This document shows positions 24,741-45,700 of a stretch of 64,000 bases of DNA, piece by piece; within the stretch, counting starts at the first letter, position 1, and the number at the start of each line of letters is the position of its first letter. The stretch covers positions 116,488,514-116,552,513 of the forward strand of contig NC_081183.1 of NCBI RefSeq assembly GCF_029867415.1, written 5' to 3'. The stretch is from Vicia villosa (lineage: Eukaryota; Streptophyta; Magnoliopsida; Fabales; Fabaceae). Under the pieces are notes generated by a model. The model was not told the DNA's origin, did no database searches, and saw nothing but the letters and a program-made list of their open reading frames with translations. The position numbers and the translations under genes were made by a program.

Positions 24741-26494
24741 TACGAAGAATGACAGGTCAAAAGAGAGCAGTAAGTGTTTCACATCCTTTAGTATTTTAAT
24801 ATTTATTTCTCTAATATTTCTCTAATATAGTTCCCAATTGAAATCAATATTTTTTCTGAGCTGATAAATGATTCCTTTTAGGAGTGTGTTTCATTCAACG
24901 CTAAATTTATTCATGCATTACCTTTTAATTATATGGTTAAGTTGTGGTATGAATTCAAACATATTCTTTTCTTTATGTTTGTAAGGTTTTAATTTAAGGA
25001 GTAAATTGTAAGTATATTTTTTACTAAATTATATCTAGCATCTTGTGAGAAAAAAATACAAGTTTACCCATAATTCCCTGTGAAAATGAAATCCCAAAAT
25101 ATCTTTCTTCAAGTGTGAAGATATCTAAGTTGTTTGCCCATGATTGAATGTACTTTGATAATATGTTGTCAAATATAACTACTTTATTATATCACATATT
25201 TTTGGATGCGAAGGTAAGTTTGAATTATAGAATATGATTTGCTAACTATTTACATGCATACAATGACTTGAAGGGGTTGTGTTTGGAGATTACTGGGAGG
25301 GTGCAGCATGATAGTAACGACTTGAAGAACCTTCAGCAAGGAAAATTCCCAACAGATTCAAATGAAAGAAATTGGTGAGTACTGTCAGAAAATAGAGGGT
25401 TGCATTTTGAAGATGATGGTGAATGTTTACTGGAAATATGATAATGATTAAAAGGCTTCCACATTTTTTTGTTTATGCTTTGGCATCACAAGTCTTGATT
25501 AAATTAAGTCAAACTTCTCCATCTCTAAACTCTATTGTGTTTTTAATTATTTTATTTTATGGTTATGCTTGGAGATGTTTTTGTTCATCAACGTTTGTTT
25601 CTCAAATATGAAAAGATAGTTCACATTCTTTCTGTGGATGTTACTTAAAACATGAGTTATTGTATTATTTTTATATATACAAAATGTTAGTTTATTTAAT
25701 CTATCTCATAGTTTTGTTTTGGGTCTCCTCTTGGACATAGTGTTATGGATTAGCATAATTTGAAAAAATTTCTTCTCTTTTTCTTTCTTTTTCTACTTTT
25801 CATCTTTCAATAATTATACTTGCAAATCTGATTTTGATCTCAATTTCGCTTCCTCTTTCTTTTTCTACTCTTCATATTTCAAAAAATTGGTGCAATGATT
25901 CAATAAATATAAATAATGGAATACAACTATTAAGAACACATGCCTCTATGTCAAATACTTTCCATATACATATAAGTTGCAATGATTTTTTTTTTATTTC
26001 TTAATAATCTAACTAAATAAAACATATTGAAAAAAATATTAATTCTATGATTCAATTCATTAAATCTAATCAATTATTAAACCAATTACATTTTATATAA
26101 TTATAGTATGTTTTATTTTATAATGTTTATTAATAAATAAAACATATAATTTCAATTTTTATTTTATATGATTTTTATTCAAATATATTTATAAACAGGA
26201 AAAGTGTAATGTTTGTTAATCATATTTTTTTCGATTTTATAGTATAATTAAATATTATTTGTTAGATTAAAATATGTTATCTTTTAATATTAATATACGG
26301 GTTTCACTATAAAATTATTATATTTGAAAAATTATAATAAATTTCAATAAGCAAAATTTAAATAGATAATAATTATTTAATAAATAGACAAAAATTTGAA
26401 AATTGAAACGTTCAAGACCTTACTTGGCACTTTTCCTCCCTCCTGGATACCAGTTTAATAATTTGTACTAAGATTATTATTTAATGATAAATAA
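24741..26494. other. AT-rich intergenic sequence
   Basis: No domain-bearing frame, repeat boundary or RNA gene recognised. The longest frames are about 62 residues and look like chance. Confidence 0.5.
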
Positions 26495-27959
26495 CACTAC
26501 TAGAAATACTCTGTTTTCCTGCGGATTTACCTGCGGATTTTTGCTAAATTTCCGCAGGAAATACGTTTCCTGCGGATTTTCCTGCGGTTATTTGTTCCCA
26601 GCTAAAACCTTCGTGGGTAATATTTTCGGCAGGAAGTTCCGCAGGTAAATCCGCAGGAAATAATCCGCAGGTAAATCCGCAGCTAATATGTGTCCAAATT
26701 AAAAAAAAATTAATAAAATTTAATATATAATTGATAAATTGAGACTACATCTTTATTATGCATTTATTACCAGTGAAATAATAAATGACATACAAATGTT
26801 ACCAAATCCGCTACAGCATTACCAACTTATTCTCCATTCTATTTATCAGAACTATGAAGAATGAGAAAAATTGCAAAGAAATTTCAACAGGAACATTTCT
26901 AAGTATATTGTTGCAATCTAAAACTCTTGCCACAATGTCCTATAAGCACTTTAGTCGGCATCCTTTCTTCTCATATGTGCCAGATATCTATCTGCTTCCG
27001 CTGAATTGCGTCAACCAGCGGCCCGGACTTCCTGCAGGATATTATATATTGAATTTAACACACAACAGGAAGGAAGCATACATGGCATGATTAATGGTAA
27101 CAGAAAACCCATGTTATGTCTTTAGTTCATATACCATCCATTTATGACACTTCCAGCCAAAGAAAAAGTATAATCCAATTTTGAGCAACCAAATTAACTA
27201 TGCAATACAATGCATCACTACATTAGATACTATAACAAATCTTGGTTCTTCTAGTTAATCCATATTCAAATTATTTAATTTAATCATACGAAATCACCAA
27301 TTGCAATCATCATCTTATCAAATAAAATCATAATCAAATTAATTTGGAATTGATTAGTTTAACGTTTTTGTGATTTTCCCTCACAATTTGAAACATACAA
27401 GTACTTAACTCAATAATGTCAGATCCACATGAATCAAGCACTATCAGTAGTTGTGCTGTGGTTGACAGATTTCGTTCACCAACTGTGAAGATGTATGGAA
27501 TTAAAGCCACATTCCCACAAACAAATAAGCTTTTTAGAAAATAATCACTTCAAGTCAAGAATTAATAGTATTATGATTCATTCATCTCTGTATAATAAAT
27601 TAATACAAGGAATATATAATTATAGTTACTAACTAATCTATTATAAGCCAAGTGGATTCATACTTCATACAAATTATAATACTATGTCAACCATAAGCAA
27701 GTCCAAAATTCCCATTGCAAAACTGAATTAAACCACTTCAACTAGAACGTTAACAAAGAAAGAAATCATAACAGTGGAAAGAAACTCTATATTTGTCACA
27801 CATAATAAACAATAATTACTTCTTATCGGCAATAGCACGAAAAGGTAATAACGACGATAATTCTATGCTAATATGAAAACCAACCTGAGCATAATCAACA
27901 ATAGCAACTAAGAAACACAACAGGAACAAATCAAAAGTAAAATAGAAGCAAAAAGAGGA

Positions 27960-28520
27960 AAAAATTTCGGTGAGGCATTTTAACGAATACCTTGTGAGCA
28001 AGATTGAAAGCTGCATTTTCTTCTCCTCATCGCTTCAACCGGTAAGCGTTCCTCCATTCTCAGCTTTATGATATCATATGCTTGTTGTAACTTTAACTCA
28101 AACTGAAACTTATATTAAAATCGAATCACTATGAAGTAACCGTAAAAACCGTAATGGAGTAAAAACTGTAAAAATGCAAAGAATCACGAAACAAAACTAA
28201 CCTGCTCTAAGTTGAATTTTCGAGCGCAAACAGATTCTAAACCCCAACACGAATCGAATCCTGAGTCGATAACAATTCGAATCAGTTCCGAAATCCAAAT
28301 CCAACCAATTCGAGACCAAGAGAATCTGCATCGTAATCGTTGTTGTTGTGTAAGAATTGAGAGGGAGAGAGCATGAGTTTGAGAGAGTGTCGCACAAGAG
28401 AAACCGAGAAAGCTTGAGTCAATGCGCGTGAGAAAAAGTGCTTCTCTGAAGAAGCGCTTCTGAATAAGTCGTGTTTTGCTTTCACCGAAGCTGCATTTTC
28501 AGAGGTCACTACTGCATAAG
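27960..28520 (-). other. Possible transcribed or captured segment inside the CACTA element
   Basis: This stretch is less AT-rich than its surroundings. On the minus strand it has a CT-rich leader (CTCTCTCCCTCTCAATTC), a possible donor AGAGCAG|GTTAG near 28200 and a second block ending CACAAG|GTATTCG near 27990. It looks like 5' UTR-type exons, either the element's own promoter and leader or a captured host 5' end. No protein family was recognised in any frame. Confidence 0.3.
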
Positions 28521-29281
28521 TATCTTAATCTTTCTTTCTACTATTTACCTTATTTTAATTTAATTTTTTAAAATTTTTATTTATTATTGAAATACACCAA
28601 AGTATATTATATATATAACTAAATATTTTTAATATTTATAAAAATAGAAAAAAATTATTAAGTAAAGCTAATATATTTTTTTTATATCTCAATTATATAT
28701 ATTATTTTAGTATAATAAAATAGATTTAAATGATTTTATCTTAATTTATTTTTATTAATTGAAAAATTAATTTTGACATTCTATAATATAAATATATTAA
28801 ACTAAAAACTTGTATACCTTTAATTAAAATTTGTATACCTTTAATTTTACAAAGAGCAAATGGAGAACACGAACGACAGACCGCGAAGAGACGGACCAAA
28901 AGAGAGGAAGAACGGCAATACGACGCAGTAAAGAGGCAGATACGACGTTGCAGGAGCTTAGTGTCTTAGTGGTTTCATTCTCACATTTTTTGGTTTAACA
29001 ATTAGTTTGAGATATAACATTAGCAAAGTATACCTAATCTTTGTTTCAATTAAATTACAATTAAATTTAGTGTCTTTGTGGTAGATACTTGATGCAAAAT
29101 AGGTTGAAACTGGCATTCGATTCCTAGTCCTAGTCTGATCTTCATAAAAACCATTTCAATCTTTTATATCTTTTTTAATTTTAATCTTTATCAGATTTTC
29201 CTTTCAATTTTTTATGATTTTTATAATTTTATTTTTTTAAAACTTTCATAGCCACTATTAAAATATAAGTTGAATAATTAA

Positions 29282-29287
<6 letters not shown>

Positions 29288-29354
<67 letters not shown>
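29288..29354. repeat. (AT)n microsatellite
   Basis: About 66 bp of AT dinucleotides inside the CACTA element. Confidence 0.95.
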
Positions 29355-29358
<4 letters not shown>

Positions 29359-30050
29359 TTTGCATACCATTTATTTTACTAAAAACTAAGATTAAAATTA
29401 AATTAAAACTTAATTAAAATACATCATAAAAATAATTAATAATATAGATAAAATAAGAATTAAAAATTAAAACTAAAAATTAAAATTAAACTAAATAGAA
29501 AAACACCATAAAAATTATTAATAAAATAGAAAAAAATAATGATTTTATTTTGTAAAATTTAAACAAAGATTACAATTATTCATAGAAAAAATTTAAATAT
29601 GTTCAAGCTGCAGCAAAATCCGCAGGAAACTTTCCTGCGGAATTACCTGCGGATTTTGTATTGTGGTTTAGTTTCATTCAAATAGATTTTCGCAGCAAAA
29701 TCCGCAGAAACGTTTCCTGCGAATTTACCTGCGGATTTTGTATTGTAGTTATATTTTTTGTTGGAAATATATATTCCGCAGCAAAATTCGCAGGTATACC
29801 TGCGGAATTTTCTGCCAATTCTTAATCCGCTGGAACATTTATTTTATTTATTGATTTCCCAGGAAATTCCGCAGGTAAACCTGCGGAAAATTTTCCGCAG
29901 GAAATTCCACAGGTAAATCGAGTATTTGTAGTAGTGTAAGCTTGGTCTGAGTTGTTTATTTTGGAGGCTTTTTTTTATTAATAATGCCATGTCTTAGTTC
30001 TTATAGTTTTCTTCTTTATTTTAATAAACAAATGTTAATTGTTTTTTTAG

Positions 30051-30250
30051 TTTTGTTAATAGGTGGAAGCTTTTAGAATTTGCGGATATCAAGTGCAACT
30101 CGATATGTTTCTTTGACATTGATAAACATGAATATGCGGTTTTGTGTTGGTCTAGAACTACAACAAGAGCTGCAAAAGTGGGAAGCTTTGTCCAAAGACT
30201 AGAAAGCACCAAAACTTGCTTTGCATTGCAGTATTGGCTGGAAGAGGTTA
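30051..30250 (+). other. Possible orphan exon of an unrecognised gene
   Basis: Just right of the CACTA element a plus-strand frame reads WKLLEFADIKCNSICFFD and continues to CFALQYWLEE. It is bounded by TTAATAG on the left and GAAGAG|GTTAGT on the right. Its composition looks protein-like in an AT-rich setting, but I do not recognise the family and no partner exon is visible. Confidence 0.3.
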
Positions 30251-30511
30251 GTTTGACACAATTTCACTTAATGATCTATCATTCATTCATCTATTTATTA
30301 TACCATTACTGACTGGTATGTTTTTACTTTTTTTAGTGTAATAGATCAACCTGCGGCATTGTTGTGGACATAATCTACGCTTTTATTATGATAAATGGCA
30401 TCGATTCAACGTTTTGAATGAATACATCGTAGAATAATTGAAGATTCATAATCATTCTCAACCCTCTATCCCGCAAAATCATTACTTCTAATCCTTTTAT
30501 CTGATTCCTAG

Positions 30512-32472
30512 TGTAACACCACAAATCTACCTCGAAATAAGCAGGAAAATCAAAGTGCAAAAATCTTAAAAACAATTCAAGCATCATGATTCGAGGCGTC
30601 ACATTTAATCGACTAATAAAACATTCGCATATCATGCTCATCAATACAGATACATAACACATAAAGGAGGGCAATAACCAACGCATTAATCATCAATGCC
30701 AAAAAGTAATCACATCGCAGCGGAAATCGAATATCAACAACAATCTAAGTCATAACATCATGGCCAACATGGCGCAATATATCCAACAAGTCTCAACATA
30801 ACATTATGATGAAAGCCAACAAAAGGTAAACAACAAGAAGCAAGACATAAGCAAGTAATCTGACATCCCCTCGAGTGCTACGTATCAGAGCATCGACACA
30901 CTGACTCAAGCTATAAGGTACACGACTACTCCGCATCATCACCTGCACGTTACCAACGGAGGGTAACATTCAAACAGAAGGGGTGAGATATCATTCACGA
31001 TAAAAAAACATATGATAATATTCAAAGCGTAGTAAAGATCATACATATATCACCACTTCTTATCACATAACATGTTATACAGTTCAATTCGCTAAACATC
31101 TAGAAATACAGTAAGATTGTCAAGTAACAAGTATAACATCATATTTCATTCACAAGTATAATACGAATACATCAAACAAGCATCTCATCGCTACGTCTCA
31201 ACAACGTCTCATCACCACATCATATAAACACATATTGAGCATAACATCACATGCCATTTCAATGCGACTCGACTTATGCAAATGCATGTGGTACCAATTT
31301 GGAGTAAAACTCCCACCGTCTCAATTTTGCCATTGGGCACACCGTCGCTATTTGGTAATAAGGCCACCGTCGCTTATGCAAATGAATGGGACACAATGAA
31401 TGCAACATCCCCACCAACACAACACATACAACACAAACAATACGTCACAACATCACTCAAAATCACCATCGAACATCATCAATATAATGTCGAACTTCAA
31501 CAACAACAAAATCACCATCATTCATAAGAATGCATCACGTCATTATCACGTCATTAGGTTGCATCATCATACAACAACAATTCATCTCACAACAACAATT
31601 ACATCATACAACAATCCAATTCAAGAAAAAGATTCACAAGAGTTTCCAAAGATATTCAAAGCGTATACAATGGAAAGACATCAATTGGAGCTTCCCGAAG
31701 TTTCAAACAGCATACGAAAAGGAGTTACGAATAAAAAGTTACACATATTTGAATTTTCCCAAACCTGCCTTCAGTTTGCGGGGCCATCCATGTTCGCGGC
31801 GCGATGGCAGAAGTTCTGCTGTTCGCGGGGCGAACTGAACAAAAATCAGAATCTCAGTTCAGCTAACAGCTACGGGTTCCAATAAAAAATCACCCAAAAT
31901 CTCATTCCAGACTAAATCCAGCACATATTAGTGATACCTAGCATGTTACTACTCATAGACAATCATTATAACATCATTCAACACAACAATTCACAAAGAC
32001 CCAATTGATTTCACTCAAAACCTAACATTTATCAAGAAAATGATTCAATACATATAACCCCTAAATCCCACCATGAACTATCATCATACACCCCTTTAGA
32101 ATGAAAGAACCTCACCCTTACCTTAGATTTTGGATTGAAGCCAACTCTATCTTCAACCTTGAGATTCTCCTCTTCTCTCCTCTCTTCTATTCTTTCACCA
32201 AAAACCCAAAATGAGCTTCTAACTTCTATTTCTCTAAAATCCTTGTTTTGTGAAACTCACACTAACTTCCTAATTGCTATTGGGCTCTAATTAACACTCT
32301 CCACTTAATAATGCCAACTTAGGCCCAATAACTCTTCTAGCTCATGTTATTTACTATAAAAACTCAATGGATAACACAAAGAGCACATAAGCAAATAATT
32401 AACACATAATAATTAAACAAATCATATAGCACACAATTAAATAAAATACTTAAATGAAAAATGAGTGTTACA
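30512..32472 (-). mobile_element. Solo LTR of a Tekay-like Ty3/gypsy retrotransposon
   Basis: The ends are TGTAACACC at 30512 and GAGTGTTACA at 32472, giving the common TGTAAC...GTTACA structure. The 5 bp CCTAG flanks both sides exactly (30507-30511 and 32473-32477). Length is 1961 bp with no internal region. Blocks such as GAAGGGGTGAGA and CCTTAGATTTTGGATTGAAG recur in the LTR pieces near 47990-49596 and 52403-52815. The latter abuts a minus-strand chromovirus integrase, so the family and the minus orientation are inferred from that. The 161-residue frame at 31400 is CAA/CAT-rich LTR sequence and not a gene. Confidence 0.88.
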
Positions 32473-32879
32473 CCTAGAACCTTTGTTTTGTTATTTGCTT
32501 GATTTTTTTACATATATTAAGTCATTACTCAAACAAGTGATTAAAATTGTTTGCCATTAATGAGAATGTGGTGTAGGGTCCAAAAAAATCATTGGACTAT
32601 GTGAGATCAAGGTAAAATATATTGGAGAAAGATGTCAAACTTTCAGGTCTTTGGACGATGATTTTTGTCAAGTCTAATGGAAGTTCAAGTCAGTTTGATT
32701 TTCTTCTCCTCTTAGTGTAATTTGCTAGAAAATTGCACCTCATGTCATTCATATTCCAATTTGTAACGTTTAGATTCTTTGATTAATTTAGGTTGTGTAC
32801 ACTTTAATCAGCAATCTAATTTGGTGATGTTCGAATAAATTATTTTTGGTATGATTCGATTCGTTTCGATTTGATAATA

Positions 32880-33040
32880 TAACTATAAAATTTACCATGA
32901 ACCATTCTAATTATTAAGATTGAGTGTCAATTCAATACTATAAAATAATTTGAAAAATATCCTTATGATAAGATATTTGATTTCTTATGTGTGTTAATAA
33001 ATAGTATTACTAATAGTTGCTGAAAGAGACCATCAATTTA
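32880..33040. repeat. Left arm of a dispersed segment shared with 54920-55040
   Basis: Shares AAGATTGAGTGT, GAAAAATATCCTTATGAT and TTAATAAATA in order with 54920-55040. Its continuation past the LINE insertion is at 34060-34140. Confidence 0.75.
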
Positions 33041-34038
33041 AATAAAACTCAATTTATTCTTTTTTGGCATAGTTGTTGGATGGGTGGTCAAACTCTTAGT
33101 GCTTCTTTTTCGTATTTATTCGATCTTTCAACCAATAAACTTTGCGCGGTTAGTGATATGATCTCTTGGAACAACGGCGCCTATTCTTGAAATGTTGATG
33201 TTCTATTCGGAAGTGATCGTTTGGTCCATTTGGACTCAAATAACTCTCTCTCGGCCATTCATGGGAGGGGATCGGTTTTTGCTTTCCACTTGAGGGGTTT
33301 AATGGCGTTATTGAATGACATTGCTCTGGATAATTCGGATTTTGATGATTTCCATTGGAAATTAACTACTAATGGTTGTTTTTCGGTTGCTAGCGTTTCA
33401 AACTTGATGTCAAATGCAAAGGAATTAGCTTGACCAACTTTTACTCTCAAATTGTTGGATGTCATTTGGAAGGTTACATTCCGAAAAAGATTAAGATTTT
33501 GTCTTAGAGATTTTTTATCAATAAACTTCCTCTAAAAGATCTTTTGTCTCATAGAGGATTGTCTGATGCTACCTCTCTTGATTGCTTATTTTGCTCTAAC
33601 CACCCGAAAACTTTGGAACATCTCTTCTTTCAATGTCTAGTTACGAAAGTGGTTTGGGAAAGAATTTTCCTTTGGTTGAGAAATGACTTGGAGTTTTCTT
33701 TTGAAGAATTCAAGAGCTTTGGTTGCATTCAAGATAAGGTGAAAAATACCAAGACTAGAGCTAAACTTAATTTAATTTGGTTGGCTTTAATTTGATGCAT
33801 TTGGTTAATGAGAAATGCCATTATTTTTGATAATGCTCCTTTTAGCTTTGAAGTGGTCTTATCAAATATTATGTTATACTCTTGAAGATGGTTGTGTAAT
33901 AGTGATTTCAACTTTAGGTTTATTTTTTATGATTGATATAAGCTACCTTTAAATTGTTTCAACTCTATTTAAAATTTTTGGTGGTAAAGATTGCACCCCT
34001 AGTACAATTTCTTATACCATTGCCTAATAAAAAAAAAA
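33041..34038 (+). mobile_element. 5'-truncated LINE with zinc-binding RT tail
   Basis: Plus-strand pieces match the C-terminal part of plant LINE ORF2: DFHWKLTTNGCFSVASV, then a frameshifted zf-RVT block with LDCLFCSNHPKTLEHLFFQC and VVWERIFLWL. In-frame stops (after KELA, and after WLALI) and frame changes show it is dead. The 3' end reads GATTGCACCCCTAGTAC and finishes in AATAAAAAAAAAAAC, a LINE-type tail. The same tail sequence recurs at 38430-38482. It interrupts a dispersed segment that is also present near 54920-55455. Confidence 0.82.
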
Positions 34039-34059
34039 ACTCATGAAATTAGAATATCA

Positions 34060-34140
34060 CAAAGTTCCAATAAATTAGTTCACATGATATCACAAGACGC
34101 GGTGTCATTGACCACCTATTCAATTGAACGGTTGGGATCT
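34060..34140. repeat. Right arm of a dispersed segment shared with 55375-55455
   Basis: Matches 55375-55455 closely, including AATAAATTAGTTCACATGAT and GACGCGGTGTCATTGACCA. The two arms are separated by a LINE here and by a foldback MITE in the other copy. Confidence 0.85.
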
Positions 34141-34312
34141 TTCTAGGAAATAACAAACGTCAAAATCAAATTCGTATGGTTGCACCCCTACTACTTCACA
34201 CTCATTTTTCCAATTAAATATCACATTCGTATGGTTGTATTTAAGTTGTACATTTATATGAGATCGATGGAGCTGGTACAACAGAAGCTATACATCCAAA
34301 CTGTTAACACAA

Positions 34313-34318
34313 CACGTG
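34313..34318. promoter_or_regulatory. G-box CACGTG upstream of the bHLH gene
   Basis: A palindromic CACGTG 141 bp before the start codon and 18 bp before the TATA box. bHLH proteins bind E/G-boxes, so auto- or cross-regulation by bHLH or bZIP factors is possible (inference). Confidence 0.6.
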
Positions 34319-34336
34319 ACTAAATTCCACGAGACC

Positions 34337-34344
34337 TATATATA
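34337..34344 (+). promoter_or_regulatory. TATA box of the bHLH gene
   Basis: TATATATA followed by CACAAA, 115 bp before the ATG at 34459, a normal distance for a plant 5' UTR of about 80-90 nt. Confidence 0.65.
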
Positions 34345-34458
34345 CACAAATTAGGCAAATCAAAAGACACAATCACCTTAAATTTCTTTCAATCAAAAAA
34401 GCATCCTATTCTCTTTTCCTTAGTGTCGGTCTTCAATTCAATTTCAACTTTAACAAGC

Positions 34459-42524
<8,066 letters not shown>

Positions 42525-42670
42525 TGAAGTGCATATATAGGGTTGAGTAGCCTTGCCTTTCAAGTTTTAATTAGAGTTCTTAATCATTGTGTTATTTAAT
42601 TTCTTTCCCTACCTACTTAATTTTACCTCCATTTTCATCCATTTGTGTCCTTACATATGCTTGATAATAC

Positions 42671-42676
42671 AATAAA
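42671..42676 (+). terminator. Possible polyadenylation signal of the bHLH gene
   Basis: AATAAA about 147 bp after the stop codon, in a T-rich region. Confidence 0.5.
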
Positions 42677-42750
42677 GGATTATGTCAAATCACCTTGGAT
42701 CTACATCGATGCGGATGTAGTTTCTGTTGCATCCACGTACATGTGCCTAG

Positions 42751-42850
42751 CTACATCATGTGTGACATCATGAAAAGTGTGAGCTCAAATACTACATGAG
42801 CTACATCATGTGTGACATCATGAAAAGTGTGAGCTCAAATACTACATGAC
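42751..42850. repeat. Perfect 50-bp tandem duplication
   Basis: CTACATCATGTGTGACATCA starts at 42751 and again at 42801, and the two 50-bp units appear identical. Just downstream of the bHLH gene. Confidence 0.95.
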
Positions 42851-44530
42851 ATGTAAATGCCATTTTCTTTTATGAAATGTAAACTCCTGCACTAGTATCT
42901 TTAATTGAATGTCATGATAAAATATTGAGAATCAAGGCACGAATCAAGGCACATTTGGAACATGATACACCGGAATCACCGCATTGCAATTAGTGACACA
43001 AAATTTTATATAAATAATAAGTTGAATGAATTGAGGATGTCTATGACACGGAAGGTGAACCAAAAGATATGAGATTTTTCCTTGAAATATTTGGACATCG
43101 ACAATTAGTCAATCTTTTGCTGGTCTTATCGAATTATCAATAGCTATGATGTATGCCAGAGAAGAAACCAATGAGTCCTCATTTGCAATTAGGGACACAT
43201 GTTTGATAAGTAATAAATTGAAATAAATTGAGGATGTGTATAACATTGAAGGTGGACCAAAATATATGGCGTTTTCATGTATGTACTCGAGAGAAAGAAC
43301 TAACGAGTCCTTATAAATGTCAAGGGCACAGAGCTTGGATAAGGGAACCATGTGATTTTGTGAGAAGGATCGACTCCTATTATTACTAAAAGAAAAACCT
43401 AATACCCTCAATTTGATATGTTAATTCATTCATACTTCTATTTTTTAAGGAGGTTAATTGCTTCCCAGTTGGTATCTGAATGAGCGGAACCATCCACATA
43501 CGAATTCTTGAGAATGGAGGTGGACAAAAATGTCTTTGTTGTACCTCACTCTCGTCTTCAATAGGGTATGCACTTTTTTTGGGAGAGTATGCCAATATGA
43601 TTTTAATGAGGTGTGGGTTTTGCATTAGACATTCGTTGAGTTTCCCTCTTTAGTAGCCTGCGTTCAAACATTTTAGTGCAATAAACTCCTTCTGCTGAAG
43701 ACAAGTGGTAGGAGTTGTCGCAAAGTTTTCGAAGAAAGGTAGCGTAATGTATAAGCAAGACAATAAACCGTGGAGTACCCTCAAATGGCCTATCTAAGAT
43801 CAGGGGGATATGCTTAATAGTTGTGAACAATATCTTTGATAAATCCTTTCTTTCTCGTCCATTCAAATGGGGGGAGGGGGGTTTGGGTTGCGGACACTCA
43901 TGCCCAAATTACATGTGACATATATAAGAAGGAAAGTTAACAATACCTGACGATATCCAGGGAAGGATATAGATCTAGTGGAACCATGTGCTTACATGTA
44001 TAATCAAGAAGTGATCCAAAATGATAAAGATAGTAGACAACAAGACTCGAGAAAAAAATGCTTAGAACTGATGATGACTTGGTTTTATGATGACAACACT
44101 AAACTTGGTTTTGATAATAAGAAACTGCTAAAGTTAGATCATGCAGTCCAAGATGCAGATGGTGATTAATCAAGCTATTACGAATCAAGGTAAAGAATTA
44201 GGGTTTATGATCACCAGTGATATCTTTACTCTCTAATAATGCTAACTAACTTAAAGATATCTCAAGCCACATCCAATAGAAGATTCAAGGAACCTAAAGT
44301 TTTAATATGATTGGTATATCCGACAAAGAAATTTGGAAGTTTCAGAGTATGAAAGAGAGAAAGTGTGAAAGCTTATCTGATAGTGTCTGAGTGGTCAGTG
44401 TACAGTATATACACAAGGGCATTTCTAAAAGGAATTTGGCTAAATCACATACATAGAAAAAAAAATTTTGAAGCCTCTCTTTTTCAATTAAAATCACCAA
44501 AAGGTGAAATTCAAGATGAGAAGAGCGATT
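42851..44530. other. Intergenic region with an imperfect long direct repeat
   Basis: Blocks around 42985-43080 and 43186-43280 resemble each other (GCAATTAGTGACACA / GCAATTAGGGACACA, TTGAGGATGT, GAAGGTGRACCAAAA). No domain was recognised in the short minus-strand frames. Confidence 0.45.
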
Positions 44531-45700
44531 AGGTCTTTATCATAGAATCCACTAATTTTTACCTGTTGATGAACTATATATTTACTGAGTTTCAATTAAA
44601 TTATTATCTCACAGTGACTTCGCAAAACAACTACACCTAATTCCTTGGTGTGTAGCTCACTAATTTATACGATAAACCCCTAATTCCTTAGACTGATTCA
44701 AAGTTAAATTAGGTGTTCTTGGTGTGTTAATTCATAAGCAACTACTTCTAATTACCTATCCCTAGTTAATTACAAAGTTGAATGAATCTCCTAGTTCAGA
44801 TAATTAGACTAACGATCATAAATTCCAAATTATCTAGATCGATTCGTACGTCTGTAAGCGACAAAAAACATTAAACACAAGAACAATTTAAATAAGATAA
44901 TAACATTAAAAGTACTCAACAAATCTCAAACAGACATATGATCCAACAGAGTAAAAATATGGTTTATCTCAAAAAGACCTAATCTAGAGAAACTTAGCTA
45001 CTCGTTGATAAATAAAAAAATAATATGAGTGGAAAAGTATTCATCATTAAATTTTATGGAAGAATTACTCTGCAATGACTCAAATGTGCTCCAAAATCGC
45101 CCCTTGAAACTCCTTAGCCATCTATTTCTCTCAAAAATTCTGAACCCTAGAAAAATTAGCCAAACAGGTCTTTAAATAGAAAACTGTGTGTCAGAAAAGA
45201 CAATCATCGCGTTGCGACAAGTTAGTATCGGGTTGCATCATAGGAAAGAGAATTCTTGAAGCTGAAAGGTGTCCTTTTTAGCTTTCTTTTTCAAAAAACA
45301 CCGTCTCAATCCGAGTTACGAAACTTAACATATGATTCAATTATTAGAGGGACGTAGTGACTAGTGACGTAAATTGTGCTGAAAAATACTTGTTTCTTTA
45401 CAATTTCTTCATTTTTCTTCAAAATCCTTCTAAGTTCCAATTCTTCCACTATTTATAGTTTTTTTCTCTATTATTCATTCTTTGACATGACTTTTCTCAT
45501 TATTCTTCCGATTGCATCCAAATTTGCTCGTAAAAATCACGTTATGACGAATATTGTACACCCTTCTAAACCTCGGGGAAAATATAATATAAATCAGAGT
45601 AATATGTCATGCATATCAATTCAAGGTTGTCACACATAATTCAAAAACCACAAACACCTGTCATGCTCAATAATACTATATACAATTCATTTTTTTCATA
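44531..45700. mobile_element. Probable LTR-retrotransposon debris
   Basis: AT-rich non-coding sequence in the style of gypsy LTR regions (runs such as AAACCCCTAATTCCTTAGAC and a TTTAAATAG-like promoter stretch near 45175). No terminal repeats or target duplications were found, so family and limits are uncertain. Confidence 0.35.

Larger units (their letters stand above)
26495..29936. mobile_element. Non-autonomous CACTA (En/Spm-like) transposon, 3.4 kb
   Basis: The left end CACTACTAGAAATACTC is matched by the right end GAGTATTTGTAGTAGTG (29920-29936). The 3-bp target duplication TAA lies at 26492-26494 and 29937-29939. Both subterminal regions (26513-26690 and 29608-29920) are packed with direct and inverted copies of a motif of the form TTTCCTGCGG / CCGCAGGAAA, the usual CACTA subterminal binding-site array. 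No transposase frame was found inside. The interior is AT-rich apart from a higher-complexity block at 28021-28510. Confidence 0.93.

Noticed and set aside
31276..31885. His/Gln-rich frames of 83-161 residues
   Set aside because: They sit inside a solo LTR with exact ends and a 5-bp target duplication; the composition is from CAA/CAT-rich DNA.
33041..34038. Target-site duplication for the LINE
   Set aside because: AACTCA occurs on both sides, but the match is too short and the left edge is not certain.
42851..43866. Minus-strand frames of 76-100 residues as a gene
   Set aside because: Frames are short and disjoint, with a long imperfect direct repeat; no known domain or consistent splice sites.
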